In this document: piece by piece, positions 9,163 through 16,394 of the stretch
Layout of the letters: each line of letters begins with the position of its first letter
Position numbering within the stretch: position 1 is the stretch's first letter
Assembly: GCF_001441165.1 (NCBI RefSeq)
Contig: NZ_CP013126.1
Coordinates: forward strand, 2,633,551 to 2,697,550
Direction: 5' to 3'
Source of the DNA: Acidipropionibacterium acidipropionici
Lineage (GTDB): Bacteria; Actinomycetota; Actinomycetes; Propionibacteriales; Propionibacteriaceae
Length of the DNA stretch: 64,000 nt
Made by a program: the position numbers and the translations under genes
Notes under the pieces: model-generated
Told to the model about the DNA's origin: nothing
What the model saw: the letters and a program-made list of their open reading frames with translations, nothing else
Databases searched by the model: none

Positions 9163-12100
9163 CTCGGCCCTCCGGTCGACGCCGCCATCAACGGTCCGAG
9201 AAGCCAGCCGGACAGCTCCTCGGCGCTGGTGCCGACCCCGGTGCAGGCCGCCCTCCAGCCCTCCTCGGTGTCGTCGAGGAAGGCAGCCCAGTCGGAATCA
9301 TGGTCGCGGGCCCACTGCACCCCGACCCCGCTGCGTCCGGTGGCCCAGTCCGAGGAGGGCCCGCGGACCAGACCCGCCACCACCGCCGCGGTCCGCAGCG
9401 GAAGCGGCACCAGCTGCTGGCCCGACCACCAGGCCAGTCGGGCCAGGCCCGCCAGAAGCTCGGTGGAGCGCTCGGTACCCGGCGCCGTCATCACCCTGGC
9501 CGGCGAGTTGGAGGCCAGCACGGCGCGCCACGGGCCGGGTGCCAAGGCGCTCACCGCGAGAAGGTCGATCCACAGCGCCAGGAGGTCCCGGGCCGAGGCC
9601 CGGGACGCGGAGGTGCGCACCAGAGCCCGACCCCACACCTGCACCCTGCCCTCCAGACGCAGTGGACGGTCGGGGTCGGTGAGGGAGCCGGGCGGGAGGA
9701 CGAGGGGGGCGAGCGCGCCGCCGCTCAGCTCCAGATCGATGCCGACGAACCCGCAGGAGGCGTCCCCGCGCGCCCGACGGGCGTCGGCGAGGATGCTCGC
9801 GGCACGGTCGGCCTGGACGCGCAGCGGACCCAGACCGAGTTCGCCGGGAGGGGTGGATCCCCGCAGGCGCTCGGCGGTGAGGGCCTCGGCGCTCGAGGCC
9901 CCGGCCTCCAGGTCGGCCAGCAGACGGGAGCGCACCCCGTAGCCGTCCAGGGCCCCGAGCTCCAGGGGCAGCTCCTCGTCCGGCACGCTGCGCCACGACC
10001 GGGTGTCGGTGCCCAACCGGGTGCGCAGCAGCGCGCGGGCCGGGTGGCTCAGCACGGCGGCGAGGTCGGCGGGGGAATACACCCCCGACGGCAGGTCGAC
10101 GGCCGGGGGCAGGGGTGCGACGCCGCCGTGCGTGTCCGGAGGCGTCGAGGTGCCGACAGACACGGCGGGGTCGAAGCTTCGCCACGCGGGCCTGTCCCTC
10201 GCGGGCTCGGCGGGACGCTCGGCCGGCGAGAAGGGCTGGAGCCCGTGGGTGACGGTGAGGGCTGCAGGGCAGGCCCCGGCCGCCCTCAGAGCCGCGTCGA
10301 GGGTGGTGGCGAAGGGACCGGGAAGCACGGTGGCGTTGGTCACCGGGTCCAGCGCCTGACGCACCACGACCAGGCGACGGCGGGCCGATGCCAGGGCGTC
10401 GACGAGCAGCTGGCGGCTCAGCGCCGCGGAGTCCCGCTCAGGATCGTCGGCGCGCCGCAGCCCGGGAAGCTCCTCGGCCGGGGCGGTCGAGGAGTCGGGG
10501 TCGGCGATCACCACGACGGCATGCGCGATGCCGTCCAGATCGGCGGGCGCGCAGACCTGGACGGCCCCGTCGAAGAATGCCGCGCGACGGCGGTCGACGG
10601 TGCGCCTCTCCAGGATGTCGGCGATCCGCGAGGAGTCCATCACCGCATCCGGGCACGCCCGGGACAGTTCGGTGAGTGCACCCACCACGGCGGGACCCGC
10701 CCACTGCTGGTCGGAGGAGTCGGCGACCTCGTCGACGATCCGGGCCACCCTTGTCGACCACTGCGCGAGGGTGGCCGGTTCGGCGCAGTCGAGCATCGCC
10801 CGGCGCAGGCGCGACACGAGCTCGGCGAGACGACCCACCAGATCCACGTCGGCGGAGCCGACGCCGTCCAGCGGCGTCACGGTGGCCAACCATCCCGGAG
10901 GGGCCGGTGCCATCGCCGCGCCCAGCAGCATCCGTTCGATCCCCGCCATCCAGGTGGACTGGCGGACCTTCGGGAGGCCGGCGGCCCGGCGGGATCCCGC
11001 ATCGACACCCCACCGGATGCCCGAGTCCTCGACGAGGCGGGCGATGGTGGCGAGGTCGTCGGCGGAGAAACCGAACCGCCGCGAGACCACGGGCAGGGCG
11101 CACAGGTCGACCAGGTCGGTCGCGGTGGCCCGGACGGAATGCAGTCGCAGCACCGTCAGCACCGCCTCGGCCACCGGGTTGGGGCGGTCGGGGGCCGAGG
11201 CGGCCACGCGGATCCGACGCCCGGGATGCTGAGCCTCCCGCGACCCCGGATCGGACGCGGCGGTGAGGCCGGCCAGCAGCTGGGGCAGCCTGCTTGCCTC
11301 GGGGCAGACCACCAGGAGATCGCGGGGCTCGAGGTCCTCCATGTCGGCCAGCGCGTCGCACAGCACGTCGCGGATCACCTCGGCCTGCCTGTCAGGGCCG
11401 TGGCAGTCGTGGATCACGACCGTCCCATCGGTTCCGGCAGCCTCGACCGTGGTGCCGGAGCCTCCGGGGGAACCGGCCACGCCGGCGCGCAACCGGGCGA
11501 GCAGATCGGGGCCGGTGGCGGGTGGGGCCGCCGCCCGCGGGGGCTCGGGGCCGGTACCTAGGGAGCGGGCCCAGGCCGTGGTGCCTGCCGGGCGCACCCG
11601 GTCGAAGGCCGACCAGGGTCCCCGGACGGTGTCCCCGCGGGCCGGGTCGTCCTGGTCGAGATGGATCACCGTGGTGGTCAGGGCCTCTGCCAGCGCGGCC
11701 GCCAGCTCCCGATCGAGAGGGGAGGTCGACGCGGGGGCGAGCCACAGGCAGTCCCGCCACGGGAGCACGGCCCCGCCGATCGCCTCCAACAGCATCCGGT
11801 GGCGTCGGACGGGTTCGGGACGGCCCGTGTCCTGGTGCACCAGACGCGCCCACAGCGGGGCCCACCACCGGTGCGCGGGGTCCAGCGGGGACCCGTCGGC
11901 AAGGGTCTCGCGGCCCTCGGCCCAGCCCGACAGCAGTTCCGGCCAGGAGTCGGCGATCCGCAGCAGGGATCCGGCGGTCTGGCGTGCCAGATCCCACCCC
12001 GGGGACGGCACCCCCGAGGCGCTCAACCGCGCCAGATGGGCGCGGACCGCATCGAGCCACGGTGCCGGGTCGGTCTCGATGAGGGCGTCGATCCTCAGCG

Positions 12101-12404
12101 CGAGGGCGTCGGCCCGCCACGGGTCGCCCTGCTCGGCCAGACCCAGCAGGCGATGCTCGAGGTCGGTGCGCAGCCGGCGGGGGGAGCGCCCGGACAGGCC
12201 GGCGGCGACCCCCCGGCGGCGCGCCACCTGCTGTGCCAGGGCCAGGGCGTGAGCCCTGGACGGGGTCACCAGCAGGGGCAGTGAGAAGGGGTCGTCGGTC
12301 GGGCCCGTCAGCACCTCGACCGCGGCGTCGACGACCTGCTCCCAGTCTCGTGCCACGATGAGCCGGGGGGCACGGGGCCGACCCGCGGAAGTCGTCGTGC
12401 TCAT
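9159..12404 (-). CDS. recC: Exodeoxyribonuclease V gamma subunit RecC
   Basis: RecC scaffold and Chi-recognition subunit, 1081 residues, first gene of the recCBD operon. RecC folds like a helicase-nuclease but is degenerate: the N-terminal VTPSRAHALALAQQVA stands where a P-loop would be, and no Walker motif is present. Blocks such as DLLVVCPEASRLPQLL and VAEAVLTVLRLHSVRATATD are recognisable RecC elements. Identification relies mainly on length, the lack of ATPase motifs and linkage to recB and recD. The ATG at 12404 is preceded by a GAGGAGG Shine-Dalgarno about 5 nt away. The divergent 130-bp gap to uvrD2 carries a damage-type promoter (see 12454-12476). Confidence 0.9.
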   Translation of the reverse strand: MSTTTSAGRPRAPRLIVARDWEQVVDAAVEVLTGPTDDPFSLPLLVTPSRAHALALAQQVARRRGVAAGLSGRSPRRLRTDLEHRLLGLAEQGDPWRADALALRIDALIETDPAPWLDAVRAHLARLSASGVPSPGWDLARQTAGSLLRIADSWPELLSGWAEGRETLADGSPLDPAHRWWAPLWARLVHQDTGRPEPVRRHRMLLEAIGGAVLPWRDCLWLAPASTSPLDRELAAALAEALTTTVIHLDQDDPARGDTVRGPWSAFDRVRPAGTTAWARSLGTGPEPPRAAAPPATGPDLLARLRAGVAGSPGGSGTTVEAAGTDGTVVIHDCHGPDRQAEVIRDVLCDALADMEDLEPRDLLVVCPEASRLPQLLAGLTAASDPGSREAQHPGRRIRVAASAPDRPNPVAEAVLTVLRLHSVRATATDLVDLCALPVVSRRFGFSADDLATIARLVEDSGIRWGVDAGSRRAAGLPKVRQSTWMAGIERMLLGAAMAPAPPGWLATVTPLDGVGSADVDLVGRLAELVSRLRRAMLDCAEPATLAQWSTRVARIVDEVADSSDQQWAGPAVVGALTELSRACPDAVMDSSRIADILERRTVDRRRAAFFDGAVQVCAPADLDGIAHAVVVIADPDSSTAPAEELPGLRRADDPERDSAALSRQLLVDALASARRRLVVVRQALDPVTNATVLPGPFATTLDAALRAAGACPAALTVTHGLQPFSPAERPAEPARDRPAWRSFDPAVSVGTSTPPDTHGGVAPLPPAVDLPSGVYSPADLAAVLSHPARALLRTRLGTDTRSWRSVPDEELPLELGALDGYGVRSRLLADLEAGASSAEALTAERLRGSTPPGELGLGPLRVQADRAASILADARRARGDASCGFVGIDLELSGGALAPLVLPPGSLTDPDRPLRLEGRVQVWGRALVRTSASRASARDLLALWIDLLAVSALAPGPWRAVLASNSPARVMTAPGTERSTELLAGLARLAWWSGQQLVPLPLRTAAVVAGLVRGPSSDWATGRSGVGVQWARDHDSDWAAFLDDTEEGWRAACTGVGTSAEELSGWLLGPLMAASTGGPR

Positions 12405-12451
12405 CGGGCCTCCTCACTCGCGTCCCACGTGGACGATCCGGCGTCTCACAC

Positions 12452-12465
12452 GGACGATATCGTCC
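12452..12465. other. 14-bp perfect palindrome in recC/uvrD2 gap
   Basis: GGACGATATCGTCC is a perfect inverted repeat. A further GGACGAT half-site lies at 12431-12437, 21 bp (two helical turns) away. It covers the putative recC -10 element and could be an operator, or simply part of the promoter. Confidence 0.4.
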
Positions 12466-12476
12466 CGGACCGACAG
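12454..12476 (-). promoter_or_regulatory. Putative PafBC/DNA-damage-type promoter of recCBD
   Basis: Read on the minus strand this is CTGTCGGTC, then 8 nt, then TATCGT. The reported mycobacterial LexA-independent damage promoter is TTGTCRGTG-N8-TANNNT, so 7 of 9 upstream bases, the exact 8-nt gap and the -10 pattern agree. Predicted transcription start is near 12447, about 43 nt before the recC ATG. A 14-bp perfect palindrome (12452-12465) covers the -10. The consensus is from memory, and binding is inferred. Confidence 0.5.
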
Positions 12477-12520
12477 CGGGGCCCGGACCGCCACCCGCAG
12501 CATGCGTCGGCCGGGGGACC

Positions 12521-12526
12521 TAGAGT
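12521..12526 (+). promoter_or_regulatory. -10 element, leaderless uvrD2 transcript
   Basis: TAGAGT followed by 8 nt and the GTG start codon at 12535. No Shine-Dalgarno is present. Transcription would begin at or next to the start codon. Confidence 0.55.
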
Positions 12527-12534
12527 CTGGGGAC

Positions 12535-14637
12535 GTGACAGGACGACCGGCAGACCAGATCCTTGAGGCCCTCGATCCCGAGCAGCGCGAGGTGGCCTCC
12601 ACCTTCGGCGTCCCGGTGTGCGTGGTGGCCGGGGCCGGCACCGGCAAGACCCGGGCGATCACCCACCGCATCGCCTACGCCGCGGCCATCGGGCGCGCGG
12701 ATCCCCGTCGCACCCTGGCGGTGACCTTCACCACCCGGGCGGCGGGCACCATGAAGGCCAGGCTGGCGGGGCTGGGGGTGCCGGGGGTCCAGGCCCGCAC
12801 GATCCATTCGGCCGCCCTGAGGCAGGTGCGCTACTTCTGGCCGCGGGCCTACGGCTGCGAGCTTCCGCCGGTCAGCGACGCGCGGTTCAGAATGCTCGGC
12901 GAGTCGGCCCGGCGGGCCGGCCTGAGCGTCGACACCGCGCTGCTGCGGGATCTGTCCGCGGAGGTCTCCTGGGCGAAGGTCACCAACGTCTCCTCCGACG
13001 AGTACCCGGCCCTCGCCCGCGCCCGGTCGCGCATCGTCGCAGGCGTGTCGGCGGCCACCGTGGGACGGGTCCTGGCCGGCTACGAGGCCGTCAAGCAGGA
13101 GGCCTGCGTCATCGATCTGGACGACATCCTGCTGTGCGCGGTGGGCCTGTTGAGCGACCATCCCGACATCGCCGCGGAGGTCCACGACCAGTACCGGCAC
13201 TTCGTCGTCGACGAGTACCAGGACGTGTCCCCGGTGCAGCACACCCTGCTCGAGCTGTGGTTTAACGGGCGCGACGACGTGTGCGTTGTCGGCGACCCGC
13301 ACCAGTCGATCCACGCCTTCGCCGGAGCGCGATCCGACTACCTCACAGGATTCCTCGACGAACATCCGGGGGCGGCGCGGGTGGAGCTGGTGCGGAACTA
13401 CCGGTCGACCCCGGAGATCGTGGATCTGGCCAATGAGGTCCTCGTCCACAACCTCGGGTCCGACGAGGAGGCCGGCCGGGGCGGAGTGCGGCTCGTGGCC
13501 CGGGGCTCCCACGGCCCGGCCCCCCAGTTCACCGCCCACCAGGATGAGACCGCCGAGGCCTCGGCGGTGGCGAGCTGGCTGTCGGACCTCCACAGGGGCG
13601 GCGTCGACTGGTCCGAGCTGGCGGTGCTGCACCGCGTCAACTCCCAGGCTCCCGCTCTGGAGGCGGCGCTGGCCGAGGCCGGAATCCCGTACCTGGTCAA
13701 GGGCGCCGAGAGGTTCTTTGACCGCGCCGAGGTCCGCAGGGCCATCGTCGCCGTGACCACCGCAGCCCGCAACCCGGACCCCGAACCCGGTCAGGCTCTC
13801 GCCCGCACCGACGAGGTGCTGTCGGCGCAGGGCTGGACGCCGCTGGCACCCGAGGGCCAGGGCAGCGTCCGCCAGCGGTGGGAATCCCTTCAGGCCCTTC
13901 ACGACCTCGCCGCGAAGGTGGCGTCGTCGGATCCCACGGCCACCCTGGCCGACGTGGCCGCCTCCTTCTCCCAACGGGCCCGGCTCCAGCAGGCGCCCAC
14001 CATCGACGGGGTCGCCGTCTCGACGATGCATGCGGCCAAGGGGCTGGAGTGGCAGGGGGTCGCGGTGGTCGGGGCCAGCGACGCGATGATGCCCTTCATG
14101 ATGGCCGAGGGGCCTCAGGAGATCGCCGAGGAGAGACGGCTTCTCCACGTCGCGGTCACCAGGGCCCGGGAGCATCTGCTCGTCACCTTCGCCAGGTCCA
14201 GTACCGCCAAGGGACGATACGGCATCTCGCGGTTCCTGCGGGGCATGCCCGGCACACCCGAGGGGACCAGCGCCGCCGGGCCGAGGCGCAGACGCCGGGG
14301 GGCCAGGATCGCGACCTGCACGGTGTGCGGCGGGCCGCTCACCGCGGGGGCCGACCGCAAGCTCGGCCACCACCTGGCCTGCGAGGTCGACGTCGATCCG
14401 GCGGTCGTCGACCGGTTGAGGGCCTGGCGCAGCGACCGGGCCGGCCGCGACCGGGTGCCGGCCTTCGTCGTCCTCACCGACGCCACCCTGCTGGCGGTCG
14501 CCGAGCGGATGCCCGCCGATGTCGAGGAGCTGGGCGTCATCTCTGGTATCGGGCCCCGCAAGATCGAGCGCTACGCCGCCGAGCTGCTGACAGCGCTGCA
14601 TTCCGACTCCGCCCGCACCGGCGCCGGGCCCGACTGA
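12535..14637 (+). CDS. uvrD2: UvrD2-type ATP-dependent DNA helicase with HRDC domain
   Basis: SF1A 3'-5' helicase of the actinobacterial UvrD2 family, 700 residues. Walker A GAGTGKT is at 33-39, Walker B VDEYQDVSP near residue 225, and STMHAAKGLEW and LLHVAVTRAREHL are motifs V and VI. After the helicase core comes a CTVC...C-containing linker (about 594-616) and a C-terminal HRDC domain (about 625-695, with VISGIGPRKIERY). This is the architecture described for mycobacterial UvrD2, where the Cys motif joins the two parts. The frame is open 59 codons further upstream, but GTG 12535 sits 8 nt after a TANNNT box and fits a leaderless start. The 3' end overlaps the convergent E1-like gene by 67 nt. 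It lies divergent to recC. Confidence 0.92.
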   Translation: MTGRPADQILEALDPEQREVASTFGVPVCVVAGAGTGKTRAITHRIAYAAAIGRADPRRTLAVTFTTRAAGTMKARLAGLGVPGVQARTIHSAALRQVRYFWPRAYGCELPPVSDARFRMLGESARRAGLSVDTALLRDLSAEVSWAKVTNVSSDEYPALARARSRIVAGVSAATVGRVLAGYEAVKQEACVIDLDDILLCAVGLLSDHPDIAAEVHDQYRHFVVDEYQDVSPVQHTLLELWFNGRDDVCVVGDPHQSIHAFAGARSDYLTGFLDEHPGAARVELVRNYRSTPEIVDLANEVLVHNLGSDEEAGRGGVRLVARGSHGPAPQFTAHQDETAEASAVASWLSDLHRGGVDWSELAVLHRVNSQAPALEAALAEAGIPYLVKGAERFFDRAEVRRAIVAVTTAARNPDPEPGQALARTDEVLSAQGWTPLAPEGQGSVRQRWESLQALHDLAAKVASSDPTATLADVAASFSQRARLQQAPTIDGVAVSTMHAAKGLEWQGVAVVGASDAMMPFMMAEGPQEIAEERRLLHVAVTRAREHLLVTFARSSTAKGRYGISRFLRGMPGTPEGTSAAGPRRRRRGARIATCTVCGGPLTAGADRKLGHHLACEVDVDPAVVDRLRAWRSDRAGRDRVPAFVVLTDATLLAVAERMPADVEELGVISGIGPRKIERYAAELLTALHSDSARTGAGPD

Positions 14638-15389
14638 CAGCACCACCAGCACTCCGGGTGCGGATCCAGGGGTGCGCTCGAGTGGCCGCGCGGCGTCCAC
14701 GAGGCCCAGGTCGGTTGCGCCCAGGCGGCCTCGTCGCAGCCTGCGGCGACGAGACCGGCCACCTGTCCGGCGATCCAGCTGCGCCCGGCCCAGCAGCTCG
14801 CCGCCCCGGTGAGACCGGCGGCGGTGGCCAGCCACAGGGGGTCACGGCGGGCCATCGCCATGTCCAGGCAGTTCTGACAGCCCGGTCGCGACGCCGTGAG
14901 GACCGGGCCGGACCAGGCGTAGGCGGGTCCGCACCAGGCCATCATGGCCGGCACCCTCCGCTCCCGGCAGAGTTGGAGCACCGGTCGCAGGCCGAGCGGG
15001 TCGGTGGGACAGATGACCACCAGATCCGGGGTGAGGCGACTGGGGCTGTGATCCTCCATGAGCTGCCAGGACCCGCCCGGTCGTTCGGTGGCGGGGTCGT
15101 CGGACAGCTCCGCGACGACGGTGCCCGGGACACCCCGCAGAGCCTCGGCGACGTCGATCGCCAGACGTCCCGACCCCACGACGGCGACGGTTCGCGTCGG
15201 CCCGGCGCGCAGCAGGCCGAGCCGGTCCAGGGCGTGGGCCAGGGGGGCCGGAAGGGGGCCCTCGGCGAGGCGATCGGCGCTCAGGCCGCGCAACAGGTAG
15301 GAGCGGCCGTCGGCGGCCAGAAGCCGCAGACCGTGCGGCACCTCCACGACATCGCAGTTGAGAAGTCCCGGGCATCTGATGACTGTCAT
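14571..15389 (-). CDS. Standalone TOMM-leader-binding / ThiF (E1-like) family protein
   Basis: 272 residues. The N-terminal ~85 residues resemble the winged-helix leader-peptide-binding part of thiazole/oxazole-modified-microcin (TOMM) E1-like proteins. A degenerate Rossmann segment follows (TVAVVGSGRLAIDVAEAL, about 92-109), without the adenylating Arg/Lys set of true ThiF enzymes that I can recognise. Two CxxC pairs, GCQNC and ECWWC, probably bind zinc. No YcaO cyclodehydratase, dehydrogenase or obvious precursor is in the window, so its role is unknown. Actinobacteria conserve such a protein next to uvrD2. The ATG at 15389 overlaps the TGA of an upstream 71-codon Cys-rich frame (ATGA). The last ~22 residues overlap uvrD2 antisense. 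Family assignment is moderate. Confidence 0.6.
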   Translation of the reverse strand: MTVIRCPGLLNCDVVEVPHGLRLLAADGRSYLLRGLSADRLAEGPLPAPLAHALDRLGLLRAGPTRTVAVVGSGRLAIDVAEALRGVPGTVVAELSDDPATERPGGSWQLMEDHSPSRLTPDLVVICPTDPLGLRPVLQLCRERRVPAMMAWCGPAYAWSGPVLTASRPGCQNCLDMAMARRDPLWLATAAGLTGAASCWAGRSWIAGQVAGLVAAGCDEAAWAQPTWASWTPRGHSSAPLDPHPECWWCCQSGPAPVRAESECSAVSSSAA

Positions 15390-15601
15390 GGAGCGATGGT
15401 GGCCGTCGTGGCGATCCGGACGCCAGAGTCTGCCGACGACGGACAACACATCGGCCGGAACGGGCAACACTTCTGCGATCCGGGCAACACCTGGGACAAC
15501 ACGTTGGGAATTTCCTGTGCCGATCCCGTGAAAACAGTACAACCGCGGGGGCCGGCAGCGACGGGCGGACCCCCGGCCCGGCCGGGCGCCTTCCCCTGCA
15601 C
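15386..15601 (-). CDS. Possible Cys-rich small ORF coupled to the E1-like gene
   Basis: A 71-codon frame starts at GTG 15601, and its TGA overlaps the ATG of the E1-like gene. It encodes a Gly/Pro/Ala N-terminal half and a Cys/Ser/Thr-rich second half (QKCCPFRPMCCPSS, then IATTATIAP). That arrangement is reminiscent of a leader plus modifiable core. Against it: codon third positions are clearly less GC-rich than in neighbouring genes, no Shine-Dalgarno is evident, and the CC motifs fall on DNA repeats that recur in different frames. It may be non-coding. Listed because of the ATGA coupling. Confidence 0.2.
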   Translation of the reverse strand: MQGKAPGRAGGPPVAAGPRGCTVFTGSAQEIPNVLSQVLPGSQKCCPFRPMCCPSSADSGVRIATTATIAP

Positions 15602-15734
15602 CCGCCTCGAACCGAGAGTCCGTCCTCATGCTAAGTGAGTCGGTGCGCCCGGTCAACGGCCGGCGGTGGGGGGCCACCGCCGACCCGCCCGACCTGTCTC
15701 CCGAACTGTCAGACCCTCGGGCCATGATGGGGGA
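15390..15734. other. Divergent intergenic region, 345 bp
   Basis: This is the longest gene-free stretch apart from the Cys-rich frame. It holds four direct repeats of GGRCAACAC (15441-15502). A locally AT-richer patch at about 15500-15540 contains the short palindrome GGAATTTCC. CATGAT at 15723-15728 could be a -10 for the YgjP-like gene. I looked for a WhiB7-like gene, which sits at this point in mycobacteria, and found none. Confidence 0.6.
15441..15502. repeat. Four direct repeats of GGRCAACAC
   Basis: Copies are at 15441-15449 (GGACAACAC), 15462-15470 (GGGCAACAC), 15482-15490 (GGGCAACAC) and 15494-15502 (GGACAACAC). The start-to-start steps of 21, 20 and 12 bp are close to two, two and one helical turns, as in arrays bound cooperatively on one DNA face. 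The 20-bp step shifts frame, so conservation is at DNA level. The cognate protein is unknown. Confidence 0.7.
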
Positions 15735-16349
15735 ATGGCCGACACCACTGCATCTCCACGGACCGCATCGCCGCCCGACGACGCCCCCAGGATCATCGTG
15801 CGTCGCAGTGCCCGGCGACGGCGCACCCTGGCCGCCCGCCGGGAGGGCGACGCGATCCTGGTGATGGTCCCCGACGGGATGGATCCCGAGATCGAGTCCC
15901 GGCAGGTCCACGCCCTGGTCGCCCGGCTGCTGAAGCGCGAGGAGATCAGTTCACGGCCCTCCGATCCCGGTGAGCTGGAGAGGCGTGCGGCCGAGCTGGC
16001 CCTGCGCTACCTGGATCCCGTGGTCGGGAGTCGGGTGCGCCCCAGCTCGGTGCGCTGGGTCTCCAACCAGCACCACCGGTGGGGGTCCTGCACGCCCTCC
16101 ACCGGAAGGATCAGGTTGTCGGACACCATGCAGGACTTCCCGGCCTGGGTGGTCGATCACGTCCTGCTCCATGAGTTGGCCCACCTGGTCGAGCCCAACC
16201 ACGGTGCCCGGTTCAAGTCCTTGGCGAAATCCCATCCGCGGGCCCTGGAGGCGGAGGGATTCCTCATCGGGTGGTCATGGGCGAACCGGCGGGATAACGC
16301 CGACGACGGTGCCGCAGGCGGTCTTGAGGACGACGTCGACCAAGGTTGA
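15735..16349 (+). CDS. YgjP-like M48-family metallopeptidase
   Basis: 204 residues, DUF45/YgjP-like zinc metallopeptidase. The motif RWGSC, typical of the family, is followed by HELAH (H146, E147, H150) and a downstream H in EPNHGARF as third ligand, so the active site looks complete. There is no signal peptide or membrane segment, so it is cytoplasmic. Substrates of this family are unknown. The chosen ATG is preceded by CATGAT and GGGGGA, a layout identical to that before the M50-like gene at 25973. The longer open frame (from 15666) adds low-complexity residues and was not used. Confidence 0.82.
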   Translation: MADTTASPRTASPPDDAPRIIVRRSARRRRTLAARREGDAILVMVPDGMDPEIESRQVHALVARLLKREEISSRPSDPGELERRAAELALRYLDPVVGSRVRPSSVRWVSNQHHRWGSCTPSTGRIRLSDTMQDFPAWVVDHVLLHELAHLVEPNHGARFKSLAKSHPRALEAEGFLIGWSWANRRDNADDGAAGGLEDDVDQG

Positions 16350-16394
16350 TGAGCAAGCTGCCGGGGGGTCGCCTCTCCCCTCTGGGAACTGAGG

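Noticed and set aside
9300-11561. 753-codon open frame on the plus strand across recC, and similar long frames elsewhere
   Set aside because: High GC keeps antisense frames open. The products are Gly/Arg/His/Pro-rich without motifs, while the opposite strand encodes a clear RecC.
12520-14835. 771-codon minus-strand frame opposite uvrD2
   Set aside because: Low-complexity translation without domain motifs; uvrD2 motifs on the other strand are unambiguous.
15390-15734. A whiB7-type gene expected near uvrD2
   Set aside because: No frame with the four-cysteine WhiB pattern or an AT-hook is present in either orientation.
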